From Leptolinea sp. HRD-7 (GTDB taxonomy: Bacteria; Chloroflexota; Anaerolineae; Anaerolineales; Anaerolineaceae), in the NCBI GenBank assembly GCA_024363285.1, contig AP024710.1, positions 2,574,001 through 2,638,000 on the forward strand: a DNA stretch of 64,000 nt, written 5' to 3'. The notes under the pieces are model-generated. The model had not been told where the DNA came from. It saw nothing but the letters and a program-made list of their open reading frames with translations, and made no database searches. Positions 26,945 through 35,958 of the stretch are shown piece by piece. The position numbers and the translations under genes were made by a program. Numbering within the stretch: position 1 is the first letter of the stretch; each line of letters starts with the position of its first letter.

Positions 26945-28945
26945 TCAGACGGTCATTATCTGGTTGCGGCCGGCTTCTTTTGCTATGTATAACGCTCGAT
27001 CTGCTGTATCAATTAGTTCGGTCAGATTATCCATCTCTTTGGTCAATTCAGCTACACCAATACTTACGGTTGTAGAGAGGTTGCCTGCATCGGTCTTAAA
27101 TACCCGATTGGCAATGGATTCTCTGAACCGGTTGGCAATCTGATACGCCTGTTCAAGATTGTTTTCGATTAATAAAACTACTATTTCATCTCCGCCATAA
27201 CGGGCGATGATATCAATGTCACGAAAACCAGACCTGCAGCAATCCGCTACCTGATTTAACATCTGGTCACCGGCGATATGTCCATACGTGTCGTTGATGG
27301 TTTTAAAGTTGTCCAGATCAAGAATCGCCACTGATAATGGATGATTAAACCGGCGAGCTCGGTCAATTTCACGCCGTCCCAGATCCATTAACCCGCGTCG
27401 GTTGAACAAAGCGGTCAACTCATCTGAGATGGCCATCTTTTGCGTTTCTTGTTGCAGACGGGCGTTTTCAATGGCTGTCGCGGCCAGGTCAACAAAAGAT
27501 TGCAATTTTTCAACGTGTTCCCGGTTAAAAAATCCCGGTTTAACATTTTCAAGAGAGAGAAAACCGGCAACCCTGCCTTTAATTTTTATCGGACAACCCA
27601 GATATGAATGGGTTTTTGTTTCACCGGCTAACGACGACCATGCCGGATAAAGGGCGATATCTGGAATAAGGAGTGGATTCCCTGTTCGTTTCATCGTTCG
27701 GAGAGTTTGAAAATCATTAATGGACAAATTTTTCAATGTTTCCATTTTTTTCTGAAAGCCGGAGAGCCCCGAACGCCCAATACCAGAGAGAACCCCGCGA
27801 TCACCAATAAGAATAATGCTGGATACATCGACCGACACCACGTCTCCTACGGCTGCTAAAACACGAGAAAGAACTTCATCCAGATCCAAAGGGCTGTTCA
27901 CCAGAGATGCGGCATTTTTCAAAGCGTTAGCCAGGGTTCGCTGGTCACGTTCCCGATACGATGAGGTGATCGATTCTGTAATATCGCGACATACCATCAC
28001 CACTTTATCAATTTCAAACGGAGAGATCGTCCCTGAGTACCAGCGATCCTGTCCATTCTCATTCACGCAATAATCGATCACCCTTGTCTGATGAAATTGG
28101 AGGGCATCTTGAATTTGTTCCAAGACTTCCGAAGCCTGAGGTTGAGGAAGAATTCGCAGTATGTTTTTCCGGTGACTTTCTGCTACGGTTTGAGCGGAAT
28201 GGTAATGTCCATCCGTGGATTTCAAAATTCGACCCTGATTGTCAATAACCAGAACTTTGTCGCCTATCGCATTTAATAAGGCCTGGAGTTCCAATTCTCT
28301 GTTTTGAAGGTTGTCGGTTAATTCTCGAAGTGATTTACTTTCTGAAGTCAGCTGTGAGTTCTGTTGAGATGTCTGCTGGTTAACGCTGGAAAACTTCCAA
28401 CCCAGGAGCAACAACCCTATCATTACAGATGAAAAAACAAGCCCGGAAGTGATCCATGTATATTGATCAGTCACGTTTTCTATCGGGATAAACTGAAAGG
28501 GCGCAAAATTGAGATAAGGTGTAAAACCAGCGATAATATACGTAAGCAGGCTTAATATTGAAAAAATCGCACTGCCAGGTGAACCCACGAGTAATAGTGC
28601 CGTAACCGGAGCCGCGAGAAGGAAAATGCGACCGTCACCGGACAAACCGGTAGTGAACATTTCAACTATGCCAAACGCGAGGATGATCGCGGGGAGACCA
28701 TTCGCGCGGATTTTGTATCCCAACGGTTTAACAAAGGTTAAAAGAAGGGTTACGATAAAGATACAAATAAATATAAAGAAATTTCCAGAGAACGATTGAT
28801 TGATTTGGAAATAATTAAATATCAAATACAATTCAATTGCGGAGCAAATTGAGGCTATGTAATACAATAAGTCAAGGGTTTTTCCCTGCCATTTGGATAA
28901 GTCACAATATCGCGAATCTGGATGATTGTTGGAGAGAGACCCCAT
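26945..28945 (-). CDS. Membrane sensor diguanylate cyclase (PAS-GAF-GGDEF)
   Basis: A 666-residue signalling protein that should make cyclic di-GMP from GTP. The N-terminal 200 residues hold about six or seven membrane helices. A coiled linker with a PAS-like domain (about 215-325), a GAF domain (about 335-490) and a C-terminal GGDEF domain (about 500-666) follow. The active-site signature reads RYGGDEIVVLL, so the fifth residue of the GG(D/E)EF loop is Ile instead of Phe; the catalytic acidic pair is kept. LDNFKTINDTYGH supports GTP and metal binding. There is no EAL or HD-GYP domain. Its product may control the PilZ-containing synthase at 50211, but no physical linkage exists. Confidence 0.9.
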   Translation of the reverse strand: MGSLSNNHPDSRYCDLSKWQGKTLDLLYYIASICSAIELYLIFNYFQINQSFSGNFFIFICIFIVTLLLTFVKPLGYKIRANGLPAIILAFGIVEMFTTGLSGDGRIFLLAAPVTALLLVGSPGSAIFSILSLLTYIIAGFTPYLNFAPFQFIPIENVTDQYTWITSGLVFSSVMIGLLLLGWKFSSVNQQTSQQNSQLTSESKSLRELTDNLQNRELELQALLNAIGDKVLVIDNQGRILKSTDGHYHSAQTVAESHRKNILRILPQPQASEVLEQIQDALQFHQTRVIDYCVNENGQDRWYSGTISPFEIDKVVMVCRDITESITSSYRERDQRTLANALKNAASLVNSPLDLDEVLSRVLAAVGDVVSVDVSSIILIGDRGVLSGIGRSGLSGFQKKMETLKNLSINDFQTLRTMKRTGNPLLIPDIALYPAWSSLAGETKTHSYLGCPIKIKGRVAGFLSLENVKPGFFNREHVEKLQSFVDLAATAIENARLQQETQKMAISDELTALFNRRGLMDLGRREIDRARRFNHPLSVAILDLDNFKTINDTYGHIAGDQMLNQVADCCRSGFRDIDIIARYGGDEIVVLLIENNLEQAYQIANRFRESIANRVFKTDAGNLSTTVSIGVAELTKEMDNLTELIDTADRALYIAKEAGRNQIMTV

Positions 28946-29094
28946 AGATTTCGCCGAATTCTTCCCCTGTTTTCTTTTGTCGAATAGGGAGCCAAGTATA
29001 GAAAAATTCTATTCCATTCAGACTGGTCTGTCAAAGGAGGGAGTTTTTCGTTACCCGTATCCAGACCATTTTACGTCAAAATCCAGAAAAAAGA

Positions 29095-30288
29095 TTAAAT
29101 TTTCAAATTCTTAATCTGTTTTATGTGATTATTGTCGTGGCTCACGATAAACCCAACCAATTCTTTTAAAGAAGTTGGGCCAAAAATAGAATGACGGATC
29201 ACCCGTTCCCAATCTTCAGGAGATACACTTTCAAGCAGTTCGATAAGTATCTGCCTTGATGAGAGGAAATCGGAAAGCGCGCTGCGTCCGTTTTGATGTA
29301 GATAATCCCGATCTACTGACCAATGGTCTGATTCAATTCCCGCGATGAACGGTTGTGTCTCCTTCAAAACAGTATTAATTCGAACGAGATTGATTTCACT
29401 GTCAACATCACGAAGGTGGCAGAGAATTTCAGTTAGGCACCACTCTGTATCGGCTGGACGGGTATTCCATTTTTGTTCTGAAAATTCACGTGCGATCGCA
29501 TCGATAGCCGCCGCGCCACCCCGAAGGAATGCAAGCATTGCACTGCTGGTCACCGGACGCGGGTTGGGTGGCATTTTTTCAATTTTTTCCAACCAGGGCA
29601 GAATCCCTTCAACCGGGCCGCAGGCACAATCAGACGGGAGGTCGGAAGGCAAGGAAGCGTCCGATGACGTGAGCCAGTATGCTGGCATTCCCGCCTTTAC
29701 GGCCGGATATATATCAAACTTAAGATCATTCCCTATCATCACGGTCGGACACTCAAGTGATTGAATTCGATACGTTACTTCAGCAAAATAAGCCGGTTGG
29801 GGTTTGGCAAAATGATAGGTTTCATATGCAGTTAAGGCAGCGAACCCATCATTTTCCGGGTCAAGCCCGGCCCACCTTACTCTGTGATAAACAGCTGCAA
29901 GAGGAAATAGAGGATTTGTAGCAATTGCTACGTTCCATCCACGTGATAAACATACGCGTACCAGATCTGCCGCACCCGGCACAGGTGATGTTTCAGATTT
30001 TAATTCAGTAAATACGCGGTTATAAAAATCGGTTAGAGCTGGGGTTAGTTGTTCTTTCGAAATACCAATTCCAGGATAAAAAAAACGGTCAAATGTTTCT
30101 TCGAGGGTTTGGGCAACACTCGACTTTTTGATCATTTGATTGGTGCCTTCCAGCAAGTACGGAAGCATAACGTTTGAATCAATGTAAGGCTGCAAGTATT
30201 TGCCTAACAGCTCCATATACACGCGCGTGAAACGGTCAGTATTATTATTAATTAGCGTATCATCAAGATCAAACAAGACAGAAAGCAT
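29095..30288 (-). CDS. HAD hydrolase fused to a DinB-like domain
   Basis: A 397-residue fusion. Residues 1-235 form a HAD-superfamily phosphatase: motif I FDLDDTL with nucleophile Asp7 and Asp9, a motif-II threonine in AIATNP, a motif-III lysine region (FAKPQPAYF), and MIGNDLKFD as motif IV. After a Pro-rich linker, residues about 245-397 resemble the DinB/DfsB four-helix metal-binding domain, with histidines in LCHLRDVD and SHDNNHIKQ. DinB-like proteins are thiol-dependent enzymes or metal proteins of varied function. The substrate is unknown. The start overlaps the stop of the Cys-rich gene upstream by one base (TAATG), so the two are probably coupled. One gene covering both domains may link a phosphatase to a thiol-dependent detoxification step. 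Confidence 0.85.
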   Translation of the reverse strand: MLSVLFDLDDTLINNNTDRFTRVYMELLGKYLQPYIDSNVMLPYLLEGTNQMIKKSSVAQTLEETFDRFFYPGIGISKEQLTPALTDFYNRVFTELKSETSPVPGAADLVRVCLSRGWNVAIATNPLFPLAAVYHRVRWAGLDPENDGFAALTAYETYHFAKPQPAYFAEVTYRIQSLECPTVMIGNDLKFDIYPAVKAGMPAYWLTSSDASLPSDLPSDCACGPVEGILPWLEKIEKMPPNPRPVTSSAMLAFLRGGAAAIDAIAREFSEQKWNTRPADTEWCLTEILCHLRDVDSEINLVRINTVLKETQPFIAGIESDHWSVDRDYLHQNGRSALSDFLSSRQILIELLESVSPEDWERVIRHSIFGPTSLKELVGFIVSHDNNHIKQIKNLKI

Positions 30289-30656
30289 TATTCATTTTTC
30301 CCTAGAAATATTTCCGGTAAAGTGTGACAACTTCCGCATCCTATATACGGATCTTCCACTTTTTTCTGACTTTTCCGGCAATACGCATTGACGGTCACTA
30401 CCTTTTGTAAACCGAAATATTTACGTTTCACTTCGGCTGAAAGCACCATATCAGAGCATGAATTGGCTCGTTGTATGGCAGGTACCGGGCATTTTTTGCA
30501 GATATCACGGGTCCAATTATGAGGAGCGGGAGAATTGCCAATAAGGCGGCACTCCTCGTGGTTCTTTCCACGATAGTAATCACCAAAAAAGTAACTGCAT
30601 TCAAATCCGGCTGGAGTTTTCATATAGATAAAATAATCCGCCCATCCCAGAATCAT
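30288..30656 (-). CDS. Small Cys-rich protein of unknown function
   Basis: I do not recognise this 122-residue protein. It has eight cysteines (20, 36, 53, 56, 67, 93, 107, 110), including two CxxC pairs (ICKKCP and GCGSCH). This pattern fits a Zn site or Fe-S clusters. There is no signal peptide, so it should be cytoplasmic. An internal ATG at residue 12 is an alternative start. It lies 33 bases after efp and overlaps the HAD-DinB gene by one base, so the three look like one operon. The conserved, dense cysteines argue for a real gene. Confidence 0.7.
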   Translation of the reverse strand: MILGWADYFIYMKTPAGFECSYFFGDYYRGKNHEECRLIGNSPAPHNWTRDICKKCPVPAIQRANSCSDMVLSAEVKRKYFGLQKVVTVNAYCRKSQKKVEDPYIGCGSCHTLPEIFLGKNE

Positions 30657-30689
30657 GTGACAGGCGGATAGGGTAGATGATTGGTTTTA

Positions 30690-31247
30690 TTATACGCGGG
30701 TAACGTATGCCCCCGTGCGGGTGTCTACACGGATGGTATCACCTTCGACAACAAAATACGGGGTTTGCACTTCGAGACCGGTTTCAGTAGTAACTTTCTT
30801 GGTCACACCTGTAGCAGTGTCACCTTTTACCGCCATTTCAGCATGAGTGACTTTCAGGTCTACCGAAGTTGGAAGTTCAATATCAATAGGTTCATTGTTG
30901 AAAAATGTGATTTTGACTTCCATATTTTCTTTGAGGAAACCAGCAGCTTCATCCACAACCTTGGCAGGAATAGCGGGTTGTTCAAATGTCTCCATATCCA
31001 TAAAATAGAACAGGTCACCATCACGGTATAGATACTGAACATTATGGAAGTCCAAACGGGCATCGGGAACGCGATCTCCGGACTGGAAGGTCTTTTCCAA
31101 TGTGGTACCGCTGCGAAGGTCGCGGGCTTTAATGCGTATGGTGGCATTACCACGGCCTGGTTTGTGATGGCTGTATTCCAGTACTTTATACAGGCTGCCG
31201 TCCAATTCAAAGGTTACGCCTTTGCGAAGATCATTTACATCAATCAT
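30690..31247 (-). CDS. efp: Elongation factor P
   Basis: EF-P binds ribosomes stalled at polyproline and stimulates peptide-bond formation. The 185-residue length and three-domain beta-barrel layout fit: KOW-like domain I with HHKPGRGNA, domain II (VVEGDTIRVDTRTGAYVTRV at the C-terminal end is the domain III signature). The tip residue that is Lys32/Lys34 in many bacteria, and is beta-lysylated in E. coli, is Arg32 here (KPGRG). Arg at this position is rhamnosylated by EarP in some proteobacteria, but no earP is seen here. A GAGGAAAG ribosome site precedes the start. The many Pro-rich linkers encoded in this window make EF-P relevant to their translation. Confidence 0.95.
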   Translation of the reverse strand: MIDVNDLRKGVTFELDGSLYKVLEYSHHKPGRGNATIRIKARDLRSGTTLEKTFQSGDRVPDARLDFHNVQYLYRDGDLFYFMDMETFEQPAIPAKVVDEAAGFLKENMEVKITFFNNEPIDIELPTSVDLKVTHAEMAVKGDTATGVTKKVTTETGLEVQTPYFVVEGDTIRVDTRTGAYVTRV

Positions 31248-31282
31248 GTGTCTTTCCTCTTTTCATCCAAAATAACCGGTGA

Positions 31283-31311
31283 ATTATATATCCTGAAGAC
31301 AGTATTCACAA
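31283..31311 (-). promoter_or_regulatory. Predicted efp promoter
   Basis: On the minus strand, TATAAT (31283-31288) follows TTGTGA (31306-31311, 4/6 match) by 17 bases. The implied transcript start is about 30 bases before the EF-P ATG, which is consistent with the ribosome site. Confidence 0.6.
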
Positions 31312-31419
31312 GGAATACAAGCAAAATACCATGAAAATGGGTATATTTTCCAATAACCTTTTATCTTAAAACAGGTGATAATAAAAACACATCAGGATCA
31401 CTTTTTAAGGAGTTGATAC

Positions 31420-32235
31420 ATGGACCGATATCGAATTGAACCCGGTAAGAAGTTCAAATTGGAAGATTACTCACCTAATGATACCGGAGATTTTGAAGGT
31501 AAGAAGCAAAAAGGAATTGAATTACTGGCTGAACGACGGGCAGAAATAGACTCATTACAAGAACTTCTATATGCTGAACATAAACATCGGCTTCTGGTGG
31601 TTTTTCAGGCGATGGATGGGGGAGGAAAAGATGGAACGATCAGAGCTGTTTTTGATGGTGTAAACCCGCAGGGGGTTAAAGTTGCCAGTTTCAAAGCACC
31701 ATCCCAGACAGAACTGGATCATGATTACCTGTGGCGAATTCATGCTCAGACTCCAGGAAAAGGCGAAATTGTAGTCTTCAATCGGAGCCATTACGAAGAT
31801 GTTCTGGTAGTTCGCGTTCATAATCTAGTTCCAAAGGATGTATGGAAGAAGAGATATGACCATATAAACGCATTTGAACACGAACTTTATGACGAAGGTA
31901 CTACTATTTTGAAATTCTTTTTGAACATCAGTAAAGATGAACAAAAAGAACGATTTATGGAACGCCTGGATATGCCTGAAAAACGGTGGAAATTTAATGA
32001 GGGGGATTTAGAGGAACGTAAACTCTGGCCGTTATACATGGAAGCATTTGAAGAGGCTATCTCAAAAACTTCGACAAAGTGGGCGCCATGGTATGTGGTG
32101 CCAGCCAACCGCAACTGGTATCGTAATCTCGTGGTTTCCACGGTTATCGCGGATACCTTGAAGTCATTGAATATGAAATATCCTAACCCGGAGATCGATG
32201 TGACAGGCCTAAAAAAACGATTAACGAATGAGTGA
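31420..32235 (+). CDS. ppk2: Polyphosphate kinase 2 family protein
   Basis: PPK2 enzymes transfer phosphate between polyphosphate and nucleotides. The 271-residue protein is a single P-loop domain: Walker A AMDGGGKDGTI, Walker B FNRSHYEDVLVVRVH, and the lid region MPEKRWKFNEGDLEER. Single-domain length and the N-terminal KLEDYSPNDT extension fit the class III-like group, which can phosphorylate AMP as well as ADP. Class assignment is inferred. AAGGAG lies about 7 bases before ATG 31420. It is divergent from efp and converges directly on dus, with no base between the two stop codons (TGATCA junction). Confidence 0.92.
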   Translation: MDRYRIEPGKKFKLEDYSPNDTGDFEGKKQKGIELLAERRAEIDSLQELLYAEHKHRLLVVFQAMDGGGKDGTIRAVFDGVNPQGVKVASFKAPSQTELDHDYLWRIHAQTPGKGEIVVFNRSHYEDVLVVRVHNLVPKDVWKKRYDHINAFEHELYDEGTTILKFFLNISKDEQKERFMERLDMPEKRWKFNEGDLEERKLWPLYMEAFEEAISKTSTKWAPWYVVPANRNWYRNLVVSTVIADTLKSLNMKYPNPEIDVTGLKKRLTNE

Positions 32236-33216
32236 TCACGAGAGAAGATTCTGTTCGATTATCGAAAGAAACCTGTGCCAATCTGTTGTGGTCAATGCTT
32301 CACGGCGGAGATCAGGCGATAACCAGTCATTTTGCATGTAGTTGATCGCCTGTTTCCTAAACACGATTAATCCATGATTCTCGCCAAAATATTCCATTGA
32401 GGCAAAGAGATGATCTTTGAGAGTATTAAAAATCTCCTGGCGGCTGCAATCTGACCGGTTTTTGCGCGCGAATATCCATGGATTTCCGACAGCGCCCCGT
32501 CCGATCATAACCGCGTCACATTTCGTGTGATGCAAAAAAGGTCCGATTTGATCGGCGGTTTTTACGTCACCATTACCGATCACCGGAATGCGCAAAGCCT
32601 GTTTTACCTCAGAAATGGCATCCCAATCTGCCATTCCCCTATACATCTGGGTTTTTGTTCGGCCATGGACGGCCAGAGCAGACGCTCCGGCATCTTCAAT
32701 TCGGCGTGCTATATCCAGATAGTTTCGACTTTTTTCATCCCACCCTAACCGAATTTTTGCCGTAACGGGGATATCCAGCTCGGCTGTAAGCTTGGAGATA
32801 ATCAAAGATACTTTATCTGGTTCCAGTAAAAGACTTGCTCCCGCTCCTCTCGAACAGACTGTTCGACTGCAGCAGCCCATATTTATGTCAATGAAATCTG
32901 GGTTACGGCTACGAAGATACCGGGCGGTGTTCAAAATGCGTTCCGGTAAATCGTCTAGTATCTGGTATCCAAAAGGACGTTCTGCTTCATGATAAAACAA
33001 TCGCTCTGAAAGGTGAGGTGGATGTTTACCTTCAAGATCGAGACCATTAATAAATTCAGAATAAATACAGGCCGCACCCCATTTTCGGCAGATCAAGCGA
33101 AATGGATGATCGGTATATCCATCCATCGGTGCAAGAATTACATCACCAAAGATAGGAATATCACCGATTTTAAAAACCGGTGTCAAATTTTTTGTTTCTA
33201 CATCTTTGATTATCAT
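32236..33216 (-). CDS. dus: tRNA-dihydrouridine synthase
   Basis: An FMN enzyme that reduces uridines in tRNA to dihydrouridine. The 326-residue protein has the flavin barrel start LAPMDGYTDHPFR, the catalytic-cysteine block NMGCCSRTVCSRGAGASLL, VTAKIRLGWD, VHGRTKTQMY, VIGNGDVKTADQ and MIGRGAVGNPWIF. The cysteine block differs from the common GCPxxKV by the GCCSRTV sequence but keeps the first Cys. The specific Dus subfamily is not assigned; it is DusB-like. ATG 33216 overlaps the stop of the upstream GT-C gene by 4 bases (ATGA), which sets the start; an upstream ATG at 33231 is disfavoured. It is the second gene of that unit. Confidence 0.93.
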   Translation of the reverse strand: MIIKDVETKNLTPVFKIGDIPIFGDVILAPMDGYTDHPFRLICRKWGAACIYSEFINGLDLEGKHPPHLSERLFYHEAERPFGYQILDDLPERILNTARYLRSRNPDFIDINMGCCSRTVCSRGAGASLLLEPDKVSLIISKLTAELDIPVTAKIRLGWDEKSRNYLDIARRIEDAGASALAVHGRTKTQMYRGMADWDAISEVKQALRIPVIGNGDVKTADQIGPFLHHTKCDAVMIGRGAVGNPWIFARKNRSDCSRQEIFNTLKDHLFASMEYFGENHGLIVFRKQAINYMQNDWLSPDLRREALTTTDWHRFLSIIEQNLLS

Positions 33217-35801
33217 GGTTTTGTAGAGCAAGCCCAGGGTAAAGATGGATTTGCAGTGAATATTTCCCCGGAGTCAGGGAGATACACTATTTTCGCTTTG
33301 ACAGCCAATCCGTCCATACAGCCTGCCAATATCACATTTTGCGCGTTTCGGAGGGGCAATTCACCATTGTCGTGAGGAAAGATTACAGTTCCTTCGGGAT
33401 CGCCGGCAACCAGAAAAACATAACGGGCGTATGGTAGAGGTGCATATCCGGTTTTCCCGGTTTTTTCTTCACCTTCTTTTTCACTATAAAACCGGGGGTA
33501 CAACATCCTTCCATCCATTAGTACGGCATTGGCATCTTGTGTTAATTCTTTAATTCCGGTTTGAACTTCAACTGGCAGGTTTGAAGCAACCTGGATCAAT
33601 TCATGTCCGGTTGTTTCAGATGCGGCTTTGGGATACAGCCGGGGGAAGGCAGACTCTCCTGCCAGGGGCAACAATCCTATACATAGAATTACGGATGCGA
33701 GGGGAGCTAATGAAAAAAATGATTCGGGTTTCGTAGTGACTATTCTGGCAGGTGAGTAAAAGAACGTTTCCTTTTTCCCAGTATTCACTAAGGCAAATAT
33801 GCCTGCTGTGAAATAGAGCAGAAAAATCCAGTCCGCTGGAAGAGTATATCGCCAACCTGAATTGCGTGCCGCTGAATTACTAAAGTGGTACGCAAAATTG
33901 ACAAATAACGGAAATAAGCCAATCCACAAATTCTTTGTTGTCAGGAATACAACACCGGCGGTCAGCACAGCCAGATTCAGCAACATAAGTCCAGTCTGCC
34001 AGAGGGTAGCTTCGCCATTCCAGTTTTCCCAGAACGCGTGCTGAGGCCAGATTAATTCTGCGGGATCGATTATGTCAAAGCGGATGGGAAATATCTGCAG
34101 GTTATCGATCACATTATTCAACCAGTGAGCGGCAATAAAGTTAACAAGATCTAACGGTTCTGAAAGTATTTTATTGCGAATGGAAGCCGACAATCTCTGG
34201 TTGTAATCGCCAGTTGTTTCACCCGGCAATCGATCATATTTCGTCTGATCAGTGTTAGCGTAATATCGTTGGACCATTACCCGTGTCTGTGATTCGGGAT
34301 GGTCAAACACAAATTGACCAGTGATACGGTAACTTCGCAATAACCATGGGGATACAGCCAAAATAAATCCAAAGAGGCAAACGATGGAAGAAATGACGAT
34401 TGATTGTAAATGGATTTTTTTCTGGTACGCATTGATCCAGAAAAAGACCAGCAGAACAGGCAAAAGGATGATGATTTGTGTGCGTACCAGAAGGCTGATG
34501 CCTAGCAGTCCTCCAGTTAATAAGGCTTTTTTTGTCTGGGTTGGGTTTTGAAGCCAATATATGGTGGACAAAATAACAAGGCTAATCCCCAGAGCGGCTG
34601 GCATATCAGCAAATAACAATTTTGAGTTAGATACATCTGATGTGAAGGGAGTACTAATAATGGACGTCCATTCCCGGAAGATAATGTAGAGAGAAGAGAC
34701 CAGTCCGATTTGGGTATTCGCGAGTTTCCTCCCAATCCAGAATACGACTACTGGAAGGAAAGCAAGTAACGCGGTCTGAAGCATGATCACACGCGTATAT
34801 TCCTGCCCAACCAAAATATGCGCAAAAGCGAGAAATAAAATATATAACGGACGGGGTGGGATAGCGTCACCACGGAAGCCAAAACCAATAAGCATGGATT
34901 GCGCGTGAAAATCGTAAAAAGCAGCATCTGAAAACGGATAAATCTCAAAATTTGGCGCGCGGGGTGGGGTGGCGAAGAAACCGGGAGGTACCGGTATGCT
35001 GGACCAGATGGCAAATGCTGCTATCCAGATGGTAAGTGTCATTATCCAATTTGAAAATTTGTGGTGCTTTTGAATAAAAATCAATGCATATTGGAATAAT
35101 GACGTGTTTTCAGCTAACCGAAAAATAACGAAAAGAAGTATCCCCAACCATATCTGCCATTCCATGAGCGGAACAGTAGGTTTTCCCCAACCGATAGGGT
35201 CATGAACCAATCCGAATCGAGAAATGATGATCAATCCAACAAAAATAAGTAAGATGATAAAAGAAACGCCCCAGATCTGGAAAAATTTTCTTTCTATGTT
35301 CAGTTCTTTTTTGATTACATCCAGATTCGTGAACATAATCCATATAGCTGATTGAAGTAGAAGTAAGCCGGTATATGTGGTTAATGGTTTGATACGTTGA
35401 GAATATGCCTGATAGGAAAATATATTTGTTCCGGTGTAAAGATCCTGTAATAAAACCGGGATGAGAAATACCAGAAACGATAAAAGAATGAAAGCACCCA
35501 TGAGTAACAGTGGTTGCTTATTGAAGAATCTGATAATCCTTAAAAAGGCTTTCTTTTTTTTATGCGTTATTGCCAGTACCAAACATGAAGCAGATGGAAG
35601 CATAATTGCTACAAGTATCGCAAAACGCGCCGGAGATAAACCCAGAATACTTCCTGTATCTGAGGGTACGAAAAGCAAGCATACGGAAGCCGCTATACCT
35701 TCCAGAAATCCCAACCATAAAATAGCTGCCTGCCACTTATCACTGTTTTTTAGAAACATAAAGAAATTATTTTTTGTCATATAAAAAATGATTATAAACA
35801 A
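33213..35801 (-). CDS. Large GT-C-type membrane glycosyltransferase-like protein
   Basis: An 862-residue polytopic protein with about 15 or more hydrophobic helices and a soluble C-terminal part of about 150 residues that should face outward. The loop around YPFSDAAFYDFHAQS matches the IPFSDARFY loop of the protein at 11342, and a conserved RPLYILFLAF follows, so both are likely GT-C transferases using polyprenyl-phosphate sugars. The start at 35801 is the only good early start in the frame. It overlaps dus by 4 bases; the pairing with a tRNA-modifying enzyme is probably incidental. The enzyme's acceptor is unknown. Confidence 0.7.
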   Translation of the reverse strand: MFIIIFYMTKNNFFMFLKNSDKWQAAILWLGFLEGIAASVCLLFVPSDTGSILGLSPARFAILVAIMLPSASCLVLAITHKKKKAFLRIIRFFNKQPLLLMGAFILLSFLVFLIPVLLQDLYTGTNIFSYQAYSQRIKPLTTYTGLLLLQSAIWIMFTNLDVIKKELNIERKFFQIWGVSFIILLIFVGLIIISRFGLVHDPIGWGKPTVPLMEWQIWLGILLFVIFRLAENTSLFQYALIFIQKHHKFSNWIMTLTIWIAAFAIWSSIPVPPGFFATPPRAPNFEIYPFSDAAFYDFHAQSMLIGFGFRGDAIPPRPLYILFLAFAHILVGQEYTRVIMLQTALLAFLPVVVFWIGRKLANTQIGLVSSLYIIFREWTSIISTPFTSDVSNSKLLFADMPAALGISLVILSTIYWLQNPTQTKKALLTGGLLGISLLVRTQIIILLPVLLVFFWINAYQKKIHLQSIVISSIVCLFGFILAVSPWLLRSYRITGQFVFDHPESQTRVMVQRYYANTDQTKYDRLPGETTGDYNQRLSASIRNKILSEPLDLVNFIAAHWLNNVIDNLQIFPIRFDIIDPAELIWPQHAFWENWNGEATLWQTGLMLLNLAVLTAGVVFLTTKNLWIGLFPLFVNFAYHFSNSAARNSGWRYTLPADWIFLLYFTAGIFALVNTGKKETFFYSPARIVTTKPESFFSLAPLASVILCIGLLPLAGESAFPRLYPKAASETTGHELIQVASNLPVEVQTGIKELTQDANAVLMDGRMLYPRFYSEKEGEEKTGKTGYAPLPYARYVFLVAGDPEGTVIFPHDNGELPLRNAQNVILAGCMDGLAVKAKIVYLPDSGEIFTANPSLPWACSTKP

Positions 35802-35917
35802 AATAAGATTCTTTTTGAGAAATTATGAAGAGGTTGTTATCGTAAACGATAACCTGTTAAAACAGGAGTAAAGGGTTTGGATGATCTTTTTGTCAGAGGT
35901 CAGCAAGCGTATATGAT

Positions 35918-35946
35918 AAAAAAAAGAGACTGCTTTCGCAATCTCT
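35918..35946 (-). terminator. Rho-independent terminator of the tRNA-Asp unit
   Basis: On the minus strand a 9-bp stem (35938-35946 with 35925-35933, one G-T pair, 4-base loop) is followed by eight T residues. It lies 12 bases after the tRNA 3' end. Confidence 0.88.
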
Positions 35947-35958
35947 ATTTCGTTCAGG

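Noticed and set aside
28946-29094. Possible small gene between the diguanylate cyclase and the HAD-DinB gene
   Set aside because: The only open frame (28926-29114, plus strand) overlaps both neighbours and has no start signal or motif.
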